From contig QKWP01000008.1 of assembly GCA_003550325.1 (NCBI GenBank), forward strand, positions 215,610-279,609: a DNA stretch of 64,000 bases, written 5' to 3'. Source of the DNA: Gigaspora rosea. Its lineage: Eukaryota > Glomeromycota > Glomeromycetes > Diversisporales > Gigasporaceae. The position numbers and the translations under genes are program-made. The notes below the pieces were generated by a model. The model had not been told where the DNA came from, made no database searches, and saw only the letters and a program-made list of their open reading frames with translations. Shown here in pieces: positions 24,939 through 35,500 of this stretch (positions within the stretch are counted from its first letter, which is position 1; every line of letters begins with the position of its first letter).

Positions 24939-25652
24939 GAGGTTATTCATACTAAAAAGGCCCATTTTGCAATATAATCAATCTTGAGATAATTGAGTTT
25001 AATCATTTGTTTTGATTTTCAGACTGATCCGGTATTAAGCAAATTTCACGATTTTGATTGGTTAAAAATGACATGTAACTATCGGGTAATCTTGTGATGC
25101 ACTTGTACCTTAGACAGCCTCGTGTAGTTTTTCTTTTACATTATCTCCATTTTTTATTATGTAAATCGCCTTTCATTTATAATTGAAAAACAAATATTAT
25201 AAAACGCACTTATGGTATTTTACCACTATAGGTAAATTAGATTTACAAATTTGTGTAACAAAAACAAAAAATAAACTTTTATAAAACAAAAAATAAATTT
25301 TTATTACTTTAGGGTTAGGGTGAGACCTGAGATGGAGCAGGGGCATAGTTTATACCAAAATTTAGCAAGGGATTTTTTTTATTAGAGCTCCAAAAGTGGT
25401 ATCATAAGCAAACTTTAGAGATATAAATGTTTTTTTAAAAAATAAACAAAAAAAACCGAAAATTTATGTTACACCTAATTTTAAATTTTGATTGGCTATT
25501 CTAATGGTTTTGTATAGCATGGTGTAAAACACCATAGGTGTGTTTTAGTAAAACTCATTGAAAAATGTTAGTCATGTCAAAATTTATATAAATCTAATAA
25601 AGCTCATTTTTCAAAAAATTTGCAAAATGGGCATTTTTAGTATGAATAACCC
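24939..25652. mobile_element. MITE, GGCCCATTTT family copy B, inside a kinase intron
   Basis: The ends GAGGTTATTCATACTAAAAA and TTTTTAGTATGAATAACC are inverted, and ATAT/TATA flanks both sides. It shares its inside with copy A but has a different outermost 20 bases. It lies just after GTAAATATA, the donor of the kinase intron, and the acceptor follows at about 25720, so it enlarges the intron. It is itself split by the insertion at 25199. Confidence 0.75.
25199..25549. mobile_element. MITE, TTAGGG-core family, nested in copy B
   Basis: The ends read TAAAACGCACTTATGGTATT and, on the complement of the right end, TACTAAAACACACCTATGGT. The core contains TTTAGGGTTAGGGTGAG, ATAGTTTATACCAAAATTT and ATAAGCAAACTTTxGxGAT, nearly the same as the element at 60409-60740. 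Confidence 0.8.
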
Positions 25653-25812
25653 TATATAATAAATTCAAACTTTATAATGTTAGTTATTACTATTTGTTAC
25701 TAATAAATTATAAATTTAAAGTTAAATATTGGATCTAAAAATCCTACATTTTTACAATGCCATGGAATATCAAAAGATGAATACACAGATGATTTATATT
25801 TTAGTTATGCAA

Positions 25813-26736
25813 CTAGGCACTTGAGTTGCTTAAAATGAGCTAAAATAAATGAATATATTGTATTGTGTTAATATAATATATTTAGAGATGAACAAGAGTT
25901 TGTACTTATTTATTGACTGCTAATTATTGTTTTAAAATTTAAAACATATTCTATTATATAAAAAGATATATTTTAAATGTGTTCATTTGGGAGTTTATAA
26001 TTAATTTGTTTGAAAATAATATGAGTCTAAAAAGTTTTTTTTATCTCTTTAATTTGTTTTTGTTAATTAAACAAATATAAATTTATTTAAATTTTTTTGT
26101 AAATATTTGCTAGTAAATTATTTTGTAATTAAGTAGATTTATCTAAATTTTTTTGACTTATAGGATGAGGGACTCTGGGGGTTAATGTAAAACACAGAAT
26201 TTGGATTAACAAAGGTTACATGAGTAAGGTTAAGAAGTTTAAAGATGATCAATATTAGTAGATAATTTAGATAACAAAGTATCATTATGGCTCATAAATA
26301 TTACTGTAGCAATATCAGGTCTTGAAGTTGTTTTAGTAGCTTGGATTTATTGTAAATGGTTTTTTTGGTGATGTTATTATATAATTCTTCTAAGGCCTAA
26401 TTGTAGTCATTAATATTATCAACAATTATTATATGATTAAGGGTAGAATTAAATTGTGTGGATGATTAGCTTTACATTGGAATAGATTAATTGTTTAATA
26501 AATCATGGTATTAAGTGTAGGTGAACATAGATTATTTTCATATAAATCCATGTACATGAAAATCAATTACACATGATTCTAGAAATTTCTGTAATATAAA
26601 AATTTTTAACCAGTGCGTCGCTTTTTTAACTTTATTATTTTCATTTGTTTGTAAAACTTTATTAATTATCCCAACTTTATTTTTTTCTCTTTTTAAGTAT
26701 TGAGCTGCAATTCTATGTTTTTATTTGTTATATAAG
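25813..26736. other. AT-rich intergenic stretch
   Basis: No gene is supported. The part from about 26160 to 26550 is less AT-rich (GGATGAGGGACTCTGGGGGT) but shows no long frame. Confidence 0.4.
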
Positions 26737-26966
26737 TAATGAAAAAAATTCAAGAACTTTTAAAAGATTTAAAGAACAATATTTATATAAAAAATTTAGC
26801 AATTCCCAAATTAGAGATCTAACCAAAGAAATTAAAAAATTGAGGAAGAACTAAGCCTGCTAGAACAGTTAAAAGTAAGTCAAAAGTCAGAAAAACAATG
26901 GTGGGGTAAAGTTTTAAAAAAAGTAGCTCAAATAACCCAAAAATTAACAACCAAACAAAAAAATTA
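26737..26966 (+). pseudogene. Short lysine-rich coiled-coil relic
   Basis: Coding-like sequence reads across shifts between frames: KKIQELLKDL, then SNSQIRDLTKEIKKL, then LLEQLKVSQKSEKQWWGKV followed by LKKVAQITQKLTTKQK. Heptad-like Leu/Ile spacing suggests a coiled coil. I do not know the family, and decay from a larger gene is inferred only from the frame shifts. Confidence 0.3.
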
Positions 26967-27469
26967 GCATCTATAAAAAAAAAAAATATCAAACCAAATT
27001 GTAGATCAGTTTCGATAAAAAAAAGTCTTTACCATGTAGAACCAATTTGAAGAAATATTTTATATAAACATATTTACTTCTTTTTAAAACTTTTATTAAA
27101 ATTTATTACACCTGAACTTTAACCTTCATGTTCACCAATATAAATAATAAGACCATTTTGTAATAATATAGCAGTATATTCAAGGTAAGAACAAATGTTT
27201 GGATATAGAGCTGTTGGCCAACTCATAGTTGCAGTATTAATAAAAAAAAAGCTTTTTTATTAGTAAAATGCTCTAACCTTTAAATCAATAGATAATTCAA
27301 TCAAAGTCAAGGCAGCTTATAAAAATCAAATTTACCACTTATCTTCTATTGTTATTATCTCAACAATTATTCAATTGATATATTAAATTATCTAAAACAT
27401 TGTTATACTTTACTTAAAACTTTCCTTATTACTCCTACACCATTATGATTTAATCTCCTACTTTTGACT
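26967..27469. other. AT-rich flank of the hAT pseudogene
   Basis: No gene recognised. It probably contains the 3' end of the hAT element on the minus strand. Confidence 0.3.
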
Positions 27470-29225
27470 ATTATTTATCCTTTTTTGAAGTATAACCTCT
27501 ATAACCACCCTAGTGGATCTATTTTATTTTTTAATGGTAAAGCTAAATATCTTTCTAATTCATCTCGTATACAATTTATCTTTGGCAAAGAGGAACTTGA
27601 ATTACTTTCTGTTGGGAATCAATCAAGTGTAACTGATGAAAATAATTGCATGTATTTGATAGCTCATTAGATGTTGTAGTTGTTTGTAGCGTTACAGAAG
27701 AATACCCATTGAGATTTGAAACTAAGGTGATTGCTTTGGTTTTTTCATCCAAGTTTTTGAATACTGTTAATTTTGTTCTTGGGTCAAGCAATAATGAAAT
27801 CTGTGAAGTTTCATCTAAAATCAGCCAATAACTATCTAACTTTTGATAAATTGCAAATGCCATCTGCTTTTGTGAAAAATCATTATTATTCTTGTATTAA
27901 AACAAGTGATCCTGAATAGCAAGAAAAACAAATCAAATATCGCTATGTATTGGATAAGAAAAGAAGTCAAGTGGCACGTTTGATTGGCTCTAAGAGAATT
28001 AGTGTATCCTTTTTAAATTAATTAAATTGTCATTTTATTTTTTATTTATTTATTTATTTATTTTAAAGATATTAATATCTACATGGTCACTTTCATTTGA
28101 ATAGTTTTCTTTAAGATTTTCATTATTAGCTGCAAGCATATTCAGGGCAAGTTCCATTTTTTCCATTTTCCAACATATAATAAGTAGAATTCCATCTGGT
28201 CTTAACATCTAGCTCAGGTACTAGATAGTTAATACTCTTTAAATCACATAATTTTTTAAATTATTGCGTAGATTGCTATGCTTTGATGTAAGACATCAAT
28301 AATCGCATTTTAATTACTGATTCATCAACCAAATCGATTCTACAACAAATAGCCAAGTTAACACATGGTCTGCACACTGATAGTGAGAAAAATTACCATT
28401 ATTAAGTTATTGAAGATTTTCTTTTAGAAGTGTACCACATAAAACTATCGATGATGCGTTATTAGTAGTTAAAGCCAAATTTTTTTATCTATATAATATT
28501 CTTCTAAGGTATTTACTATCGCATTGGTAATATTAACCCCTGTATGCCATTCTTTTATAGGAATAATGTCGAGAAGAAAATTTTTCAGTTTCCAAAATTG
28601 ATCAACATAATGTATCATAAGGCTTAGAAATAATGTACTATTTGATGCTGTCCACATATCTGAAGTAAATGCTACCTTTCCTGGAATCTTATTCAATATT
28701 ACTTTAACTTCTTCTTGTTTATTCTGAAACATTTTTGTTATCCAATTTTTTATTGTATTTATACTAGTAAATTGGTATCGTGAATTAAATTTTGAAATCA
28801 TGTTAAGCCATTCTTCTTTTCAATGATATAAAATAGCTGCAAATCAGAAATAATCCATCTTACAACCAAATTAGTTTGCTCTAGTTGGTTAATTTTCAGA
28901 TGGGTTTAGATTTAAAAGCTTTTTTCTTTTTTTAAAGCTACTATATTGTGTATATTTAAATGACATGCTAACGTTGAAGTTGAACTTGATTTTGAAAACT
29001 TAGTCTTACATATTTTACAAATAGATATACCAAGTTTACCCTCTATTTCTTTATTGAAGTACAGCCATACAGGTGATTCACAGTTATTAGATGAGCCTGG
29101 CTTACAAGATGTGTCTTGCAATTCTTGTTCACTTTGATTGCGTGATGTAGAATCATTACTATTATTATCTTCAGTATCAGAGAGATCTTGACTAGCATCT
29201 CTGTATTCACTTTCTTGAGAAAAAC
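27470..29225 (-). pseudogene. BED-finger hAT transposase, decayed
   Basis: Minus-strand order: an acidic Ser/Asn-rich start (29220-29125), a BED zinc finger (WLYFNKEIEGKLGISICKIC, then TLACHLNIH, 29080-28935), KINQLEQTNLVVRWIISDLQ, then the catalytic-core start KVAFTSDMWTASNSTLFLSL (28700-28630). Next come NNASSIVLCG, SHYQCADHVL, DVKTRWNSTYYML (near 28190), SLLLDPRTKL (27790), and the hATC dimerisation region ELERYLALPL...IDPLGWL (27570-27470). These are hAT hallmarks; the protein cuts and joins transposon ends. Several frame changes and stops break it, and an AT-rich TTTA array near 28040 interrupts it. I could not identify its inverted repeats or target duplication. Confidence 0.85.
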
Positions 29226-29644
29226 TTATTTTTAGAAATGCAGTACGAAATCAAAGAGACAGCTTGGATTATAATTTAAAAATATAAAATAAATAAGAAT
29301 AATACTACAAAAGTTATAGCACAGTTAACAATTTGTATTTATGTGAATATAAGTTTTTCAATTTAAATTTTTATTATTTGTAAAATTGAATTGAATTGTA
29401 AGATCTTTTATACATTTCATGCTTATACAAATTTTATCCCAGGACAACTATTCCCATATTTCATTTTACATAATTATTATCCTCTAATTACACAAATCAC
29501 TTTCCAATTATTGCGCCCTTTCACGAACCATCATGTTTTCTAACACATCATAAAGTACTACTCTATGCCATATCTAATTTAAAAGTGCTACTCTACGTCA
29601 TATCTAATTTAAAATAGCACTTGCATTACCAATAATGAGGTTAT
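29226..29644. other. AT-rich flank, no gene seen
   Basis: A short duplication (AAGTxCTACTCTxxGxCATATCTAATTTAAAA near 29550-29610) precedes the tandem array. Nothing else is recognised. Confidence 0.35.
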
Positions 29645-29930
29645 GAATAAATAAATAAAGCCTAACAGATAAAACAAGTAATAAATAATACACGGCCAAG
29701 ATAAAACAAGTAATAAACAATACAAAGGCTAACAGATAAAACAAGTAATAAATAATACACGGCCAAGATAAAACAAGTAATAAACAATACAAAGGCTAAC
29801 AGATAAAACAAGTAATAAATAATACACAGCCAAGATAAAACAAGTAATAAACAATACAAAGGCTAACAGATAAACAAGTAATAAATAATACACGACCAAG
29901 ATAAAACAAGTAATAAACAATACACAGCTA
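29645..29930 (+). repeat. 67-base tandem repeat, about four copies
   Basis: Each unit contains two versions of AAACAAGTAATAAAxAATAC joined by GGCTAACAGAT and GGCCAAGAT. Copies are almost identical, so the array is young. The minus-strand frames through it (YLLLVLS repeats) follow from the periodicity and are not genes. Confidence 0.9.
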
Positions 29931-30054
29931 ATTTTAATCGATTATAATCATTTGAGGGGTTATTAATCGATCACTAACACTAATCAACTATAATTGATTA
30001 TTGATATATATCGATTTTAATTGATAATAATCAATAATATAAAAATTCAATAAA

Positions 30055-30413
30055 TAAAAATTCGCAATTTTAGCTAAATTTTAAACTGATTTTCTCAATA
30101 ACTAATGATTATAATTAACTCAAATTTTTACTATAAATAGTATCATTATCAGACTATAACATAATAAAATTTCAGCAAATTTGACCTGGTAATTCTTGAG
30201 TAATTGCTAGTATACAATAGTCAATTTTTTTAAAAAAATTATCTACAGTTTGCAAGCAATTACTCAAGAACTACCAGGTCAAAATTTGCTGAAATTTTAG
30301 TATGTTATATTCTGTTATCGATACTATTTATAGTATAAATTTGAGTTAATTATAATTATTAGTTATCGAGAAAATCAGTTTTAAAATTTAGCTAAAATTT
30401 GCAAATTTTTATC
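30055..30413. mobile_element. Foldback MITE
   Basis: Arms of about 145 bases face each other: TTTAGCTAAATTTTAAACTG at 30070 against CAGTTTTAAAATTTAGCTAA at 30376, and GCAATTACTCAAGAACTACC near 30259 against GGTAATTCTTGAGTAATTGC near 30190. The loop is short and AT-rich. No coding is seen; target duplication unclear. Confidence 0.8.
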
Positions 30414-30533
30414 ATATATTGTTATCTATCACTATCATTTTTAATTATTAGTAGGGTTATATATTGATAATAATCAGGTAATTACTATTGATATAATTGG
30501 TCTACAAATTTTGATGATGTAAAGCATGTAGTA

Positions 30534-30658
30534 ATTTATTATAAGAACCATTGCAAGGACCAGTCTCAGACCGGTCCTTGCAAGTCCCTATCAGTCCTAG
30601 TTTGGGACCAGTTCGGGACCGGTCTTTTGCAGGACTGATGCAACAGTGATGCAACCCT
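30534..30658. mobile_element. hAT-like terminus with GGTCC repeats
   Basis: Repeated GGACC/GGTCC words with the inverted pair TGCAAGGACCAG...GGTCCTTGCA, ending GATGCAACCCTA, which on the complement starts TAGGGTTGCATC. A TAGGGTT word also lies at 30453, so a small element of about 205 bases is possible, but no target duplication is clear. Confidence 0.4.
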
Positions 30659-31034
30659 ATAAATTAATGATTTTTAACACAAATATATCAACTTTGATAT
30701 TTAATAACTTTTTATCTAGTAATTATTTTTTTATGAAATTTTAAATATAGTTTTATTAAATCTATAGCTAGTTGCTTGCTTAGTAGCAAGCTTTAAACTT
30801 TCAAATTCATTAAGATATTAATTTTTTAAGAAACATTTTTTTTATAAATTTTTTTTATCTAAAAAGTTAGCACTCATTTATTTTTATATAAAAGAGATAT
30901 AAAATAATATAATTAATAAAAATGATAGTTTATGCTATAAAAAATTTTTAATTATATTATTAATAATTTAACTGTTAAAAGCTTTTATTAGTAGTACTTT
31001 TTAATTAAAATTTTGAGTTTCTATCTGACCAATA

Positions 31035-31704
31035 TTTAAATTAAATTATTAGGTAGTGAATATAACTGATAAGACTAATTTATAAATCAAAAATTTTTAC
31101 AATAGTCTTATTATAAAATAAAACATTCTAATTATTATATGTAAATTAAATTACTAGTTGGTATGAGACTATTTTATAAAAAGCTTTATAATAATTTACA
31201 TAATACACTCTAATTATAAGTAAATTATTAGACAGTGAGTACGAGAAAAATCCTCGAATTATTGTATTAGACTATTTTATGAATCAAAGTTTTACAATTT
31301 ATCTACTATTAAAAAAACAACTCAATTATTTATACGTTAATCAAATTACTGGTGCTAGGAGCTAGTGTAAGACCATTTTATAAATAAAATCTTAATAATA
31401 ATCTACCATTAAATGAAATATCTCTAATTCTTTATAGTAAATTAATTACAGTACTAGCTGGTGAGTATAAGACCATTTTATAAATTAAAATTTTTACAAT
31501 AATCTATATGTAAATTTAATACTAATAATAATATTTTATAAATTGAAAATTTTAGAAATATATACTGTCAAATAAATAAAATATCTAATTATTTATTTGC
31601 AAATTACTAGCTGGTGAGTATAAGACAATATTTACAAATTAGAAACTTTATAATTATCTACTCTTAAATAAACACCTCTGATTATTTTTTCTAAATCTTG
31701 CTAG
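31035..31704 (+). repeat. Short array of intron-like units (six junctions)
   Basis: Units of roughly 100 bases end in ATTACTAG or ATTATTAG and are followed after three bases (GTA, TTG, ACA, CTG, CTG) by a donor-like GTGAGTATAAG or variant. A CTAAT word lies 20-35 bases before most acceptors. The order and even the odd variant junctions (TTG then GTATGAG; GTGTAAG) match units at about 55500-56150 of the large array, so the two are copies. The last acceptor (CTTGCTAG, about 31704) leads directly into the LRR relic. Confidence 0.75.
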
Positions 31705-31862
31705 TAATAAACTTGAATTAGAAGAGAAAAGCATTAGTTAAATGTACTTTGCAAGAATAACAAGCTTGCTCTGTAGACCTTACTTGTAATGAATTTGATT
31801 CAGAAGGACAAAAATCATTAGCAGATGCGCTTTGCAAGAACACCACACTATAGTACCATGCT
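31705..31862 (+). pseudogene. RNI-type LRR exon relic
   Basis: After the acceptor at 31704 the sequence reads NKLELEE, then in another frame SVDLTCNEFDSEG and QKSLADALCKNTTL, ending at a TAG. LADALCKN is the signature of the LRR units in the gene at 35501-38294. It represents two decayed units. Its place behind the intron-like array suggests that the array arose from an intron of an LRR gene. Confidence 0.65.
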
Positions 31863-31973
31863 GACTTTGAATTTTCAAACTTAAATACAGTCTTTCATTT
31901 ATGATGTCTTATACAAATGCGATTATTTAATGTATAGAACATTTTTTCATTATTATGTCTTATTCAAATGTGC

Positions 31974-32212
31974 ATATCGACGGATTTACACAATTGGACC
32001 TTTTTCAAGACCCCGATTTTCATATAATTTTGCAAATAAAACCACCTTATCTCTAAGATCTAATGGGTTGGTGCTTATCTAATGGGTTTATTTATATTGA
32101 TCAGTTATTTGTTGATCATCTGATCATCATCTGACCAATGAATTTTTGTAAACAATCGAATTTTGGGGACCATTTTTAGGGCCCAATTTCAATTCCGTAA
32201 ATCCGCCGATAT
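31974..32212. mobile_element. MITE with ATATCGRCGGATTTAC ends
   Basis: ATATCGACGGATTTACACAA at the left is inverted against TTCCGTAAATCCGCCGATAT at the right. It lies within a duplicated host phrase (GATTATTTAATGTATAGAA before and after). It is non-coding. Confidence 0.7.
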
Positions 32213-32670
32213 GGATTATTTAATGTATAGAAACATTTTTTTATAAGCTTATTAATAAATTGGGTCAGAATTGTGATTATTTAATAATTGATTACAGTAT
32301 AGCACAATTGCATAAATTTAAAATAATAATTACAACGCTTAAAATGTCACAATCTCATTTTGGTTAATACTGATACAGTCAATATTTGATCGTTTACGCA
32401 AGATTATTTACTAAAGTTTAAAAAAAACGTTAACCTCAAAGAAACAATAAAGCAGTATTAAACGTAAAATTATTAAAAAAATTTTAATATTAATGGTTGA
32501 AAAGTATTATGATAACTTTTAATCACTCTGATCAGTATTGTAATTTATTATTTTTTTTTATTTTTTATTTTTATTTGATTCTTATAACTCCCTATGGAGA
32601 TGCTCAGTGGCGTACTTTATTAGATATTATTATTAAAATAAATAGAATTAAAACATGTCACGTTTTCTAT
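32213..32670. other. AT-rich stretch, no gene
   Basis: No coding or repeat structure recognised beyond poly-T runs. Confidence 0.35.
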
Positions 32671-33160
32671 TTAAGTGTTAATATCCTTTGTTACTAGATG
32701 TTTTAATAGCGACTCTTTTGCCTGGCCGCCTTTACCATCTTTGTGCCCCAGCACCTCTATTTCCTTGTTCAGCCTATTCTTAATAACGAGCGGTAATATT
32801 GGTTCCGGGATAGGGTTACCCCCATTTTGCTTGCGCGTAACAGACCCAGATTTCGTAAATTGTGTTTATCTGCACCCACATCATGGCTTTTCTTTTTTGA
32901 GAGTTTTGATGTTCATTTGAGTTTGTTACAGAAAGAATTTCTTCTATGCTTCTTGGTATTGTTTCCCTTGATTCTTTTAGGAAACTATACGATATTTCCC
33001 ATACCTGCTTACTGAGTTTACATTCGATCCCAAAGTGTTTGATGTAATTTATTTTGTTCAATGGGAAATGATATTTACGTTCGCCAAATAGTAAATCCAG
33101 TTTTAAGAAATCAGAAATCACTTAGAAATCGCCCAATTTCCTAGTTGGCTCTTTTTTTTT
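32671..33160 (-). pseudogene. C-terminal end of a LINE-type ORF
   Basis: The minus strand reads FGIECKLSKQVWEISYSFLK, then IPRSIEEILSVTNS, then RKAMMWVQINTIYEIWVCYA. After one missing base near 32818 it continues NPIPEPILPLVIKNRLNKEI and EVLGHKDGKGGQAKESLLKH to a TAA at 32671-32673. The pattern (Cys...LSKQVW, W.QIN.IYEIW) matches the C-terminal tail of reverse-transcriptase proteins of non-LTR elements that I recognise from Rhizophagus. No reverse transcriptase core is visible upstream, so it is a 5'-truncated remnant. Its base composition is less AT-rich than its flanks. Confidence 0.6.
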
Positions 33161-35500
33161 TTTTATGATCTGCAAATTTTGCACACTGCAATAATGGATC
33201 TTAAAAACCTTAAAACAGAAGTCACCTTCATTTGTAATAAAATAAAGATCTTGAAACATCGATTAATAAAATGATTAAATTTTATCGTTACATAATTTTA
33301 ACTCCCAATATTAGGTTTCAAAATTAAAACTAGAAAATCTTATTTTATTCTTCTGATTTATAATTCAACATAGTAAAAACACTATTTAAATAACCCTACT
33401 TATTTGAAATGCACCATTTATTGTTAACTTTGAACCCACATTAATTGATTTGAATTCATTAGCCATTTGAGTCGGTTTAAAAATCTAGTTGTAACATAAG
33501 TTGATTCTGGAATTCACAAATTCGATTTCGATGTAAACATACTGTATATACATATTCTTTCCTGGTTTGGCGTAACATTACGTAATTAAATATAATTTAT
33601 ATGTTACATATAAGTTCAAATTTAGCAGAAGTTCTCATGTTTATATTTGCTATATTGTTTTTTTACACTTAAAACTTGTTTAAAGAAAAAAAGCTACGGC
33701 CCAGAATATTGTTGAAAATAGGACTTGGTATATTTGAATTATAAATTTGTAAATTTAGGTCTCATAACAAATTTTATTCTTTTGAAAATACCAAACAAAA
33801 TTTTATAAAAAATTTCTTGGTTGTGTCGATGCACTTATTTTCATTAATGTTTTAATTATTTTTGATTTAGTTTTACCAGAAAATGAACTTTGGAAGTGCA
33901 TAAATAATAATTCACTCCTATTTGCAAACAAAAAAATATATTTTGAGATTTTTTTCTTATTTCATCAATATATTTGATTATTTTCGTCAATACTTTTGAT
34001 TATTTTTCGATTTTTTATTAGCAAAAGAGTTTTGAAGGTGCATAAATACAGTCAACTTTCTATAAGTGCAACACCTCTAAGTCAACTTTCTCTAAATGCA
34101 ATTTTGGTATATGTTTTGTTTCTCTAAATGCAATTTTTTCTTAATTGTTCTCTAACTACATGTTGCCAAAAGTCCGGTCCCAATGAATTACACTTAGAGA
34201 GAGTTGACCGTATTATGATTCAAATGAAAAATTGAATATTGCTAAATGGATTTAGAATAACTTTACATTAGTTTTAAATATTTTATTAATTTGAGTGAAT
34301 TTAAAATTTCCTTTCAACCTAAGCGTATTTAGAATTGATTCGATAGATTCCAATTTAGTGAGGTCTATATAAATAAATTAAAGTAGATAAATTTTGTAAT
34401 TATATTCATCTAATATGCAAAAAATCAATATACATATATTAAAAGTATTAAATATTCATGAGCTTAAACAGCCTATATTAAAAATGTTGAATTTACTTTA
34501 AAAATTATGCTCTCACGTATTTTGTCTTGAACAAAAGTGGAACATAGAATTATTAGTGTTTCTTAATATTAACAGTTATGTTATATACATATTTATTTAA
34601 GTTGTTTGGTTTTTAATAAAAATCTTACACCGACTTCTCTCATAAAAAGAAAGCAGTCTATTAGTGAGATCGAATTTTGATCGTCCTGATGTGAATTCCG
34701 AACACCTGAACACGTCGAAAGAAAACGTTCTAGTATTGCCTCAAAATCAGGTCTTAGTTTAAAAAATGAACTTATAAATTATTTCGTTTGAATTAAATGT
34801 TTTAGTAATTAGAAACGATTTACCAAAAAAGGCATTTTATAGAAAAATTTTTAAATGTAAAATACATTCATTATACAGGTTCAAAAGAAAGTATACGGTT
34901 TCTGACCATTCTATATTTTTCTTATTTTTTTTTGTTTAAGATACGGCGCTTTTATAATTATTATTGCAGGAATAAAATATTGCAGTAATTACTATAGTAA
35001 ACATTAATATATTCTCATAAAATATTATTTAATTATATTGAATCGTATTGACCTCATCTAGTCATCTCAAACCTTTTCATAACGGATAATGTACTTAAGT
35101 TCGTACTACACATACGATTTTGGTCTATAGTTGCCATCAAATTACTGAATTAAAGTATTGCCGTATTATAATACTGTGTTGTCAGATCTATGTATGTACG
35201 TATATCATATTGTAATTTAACAAATTAATGTGGCATTGTTGCAAATTCAGGCTTGCAAAATCAATGTAATTGACATTAATTATGCAACTCTTTCAATTTG
35301 TATATTTGGAATTAGCGGAATCCCTCTCTCTCTCTCATTTCTAGATCGTAATAAATTTGTTTAAATCTCAATTTAATATTTTTACAAAATATGATAATTG
35401 ATCAATTTGTAATTTTTACGTTTAACTTGTAATTTACATCACTACTTTATTCTAATTTATGAAATTTATTGAACTATTTTAAGATTTGGATTATTTGATT
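33161..35500. other. AT-rich intergenic stretch
   Basis: Apart from one MITE at 34049 no structure was recognised. A CTCTCTCT run at 35325-35336 and the 3' end of the kinase-LRR gene lie at the right edge. Confidence 0.45.
34049..34210. mobile_element. pogo/Tigger-like MITE
   Basis: Ends CAGTCAACTTTCTATAAGTG and, on the complement of the right end, CGGTCAACTCTCTCTAAGTG are flanked by TA (34047-34048 and 34211-34212). The TCTCTAAATGCAATTTT word is repeated inside. Size 162 bases; non-coding. The termini resemble pogo-group Tc1/mariner elements. Confidence 0.75.

Larger units (their letters stand above)
24052..25812 (+). pseudogene. Second Sel1-kinase gene copy, decayed
   Basis: The sequence parallels 7790-8520. 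It starts with one partial Sel1 repeat (KKAFEWYLEVAEGGNSNGQY), then a broken second (24500-24560), then EKVIE-type linker and a kinase start resembling EKFGKGGFVIVYSAAC. After the intron it reads IGSKNPTFLQCHGISKDEYT before homology ends near 25812. Stops interrupt the frame, including one at the Trp that precedes the kinase. Two related MITEs interrupt it, at 24147 within the Sel1 part and at 24939 within the intron. Its version of the post-intron sequence keeps the base that is missing at 8442 in the first copy. Confidence 0.75.

Noticed and set aside
29604-29920. Minus-strand hydrophobic frames resembling membrane proteins
   Set aside because: They arise from the 67-base tandem repeat and change with its phase.
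29645-29930. Regular repeat array resembling a CRISPR array
   Set aside because: Units are contiguous, with no unique spacers, in a eukaryotic context.
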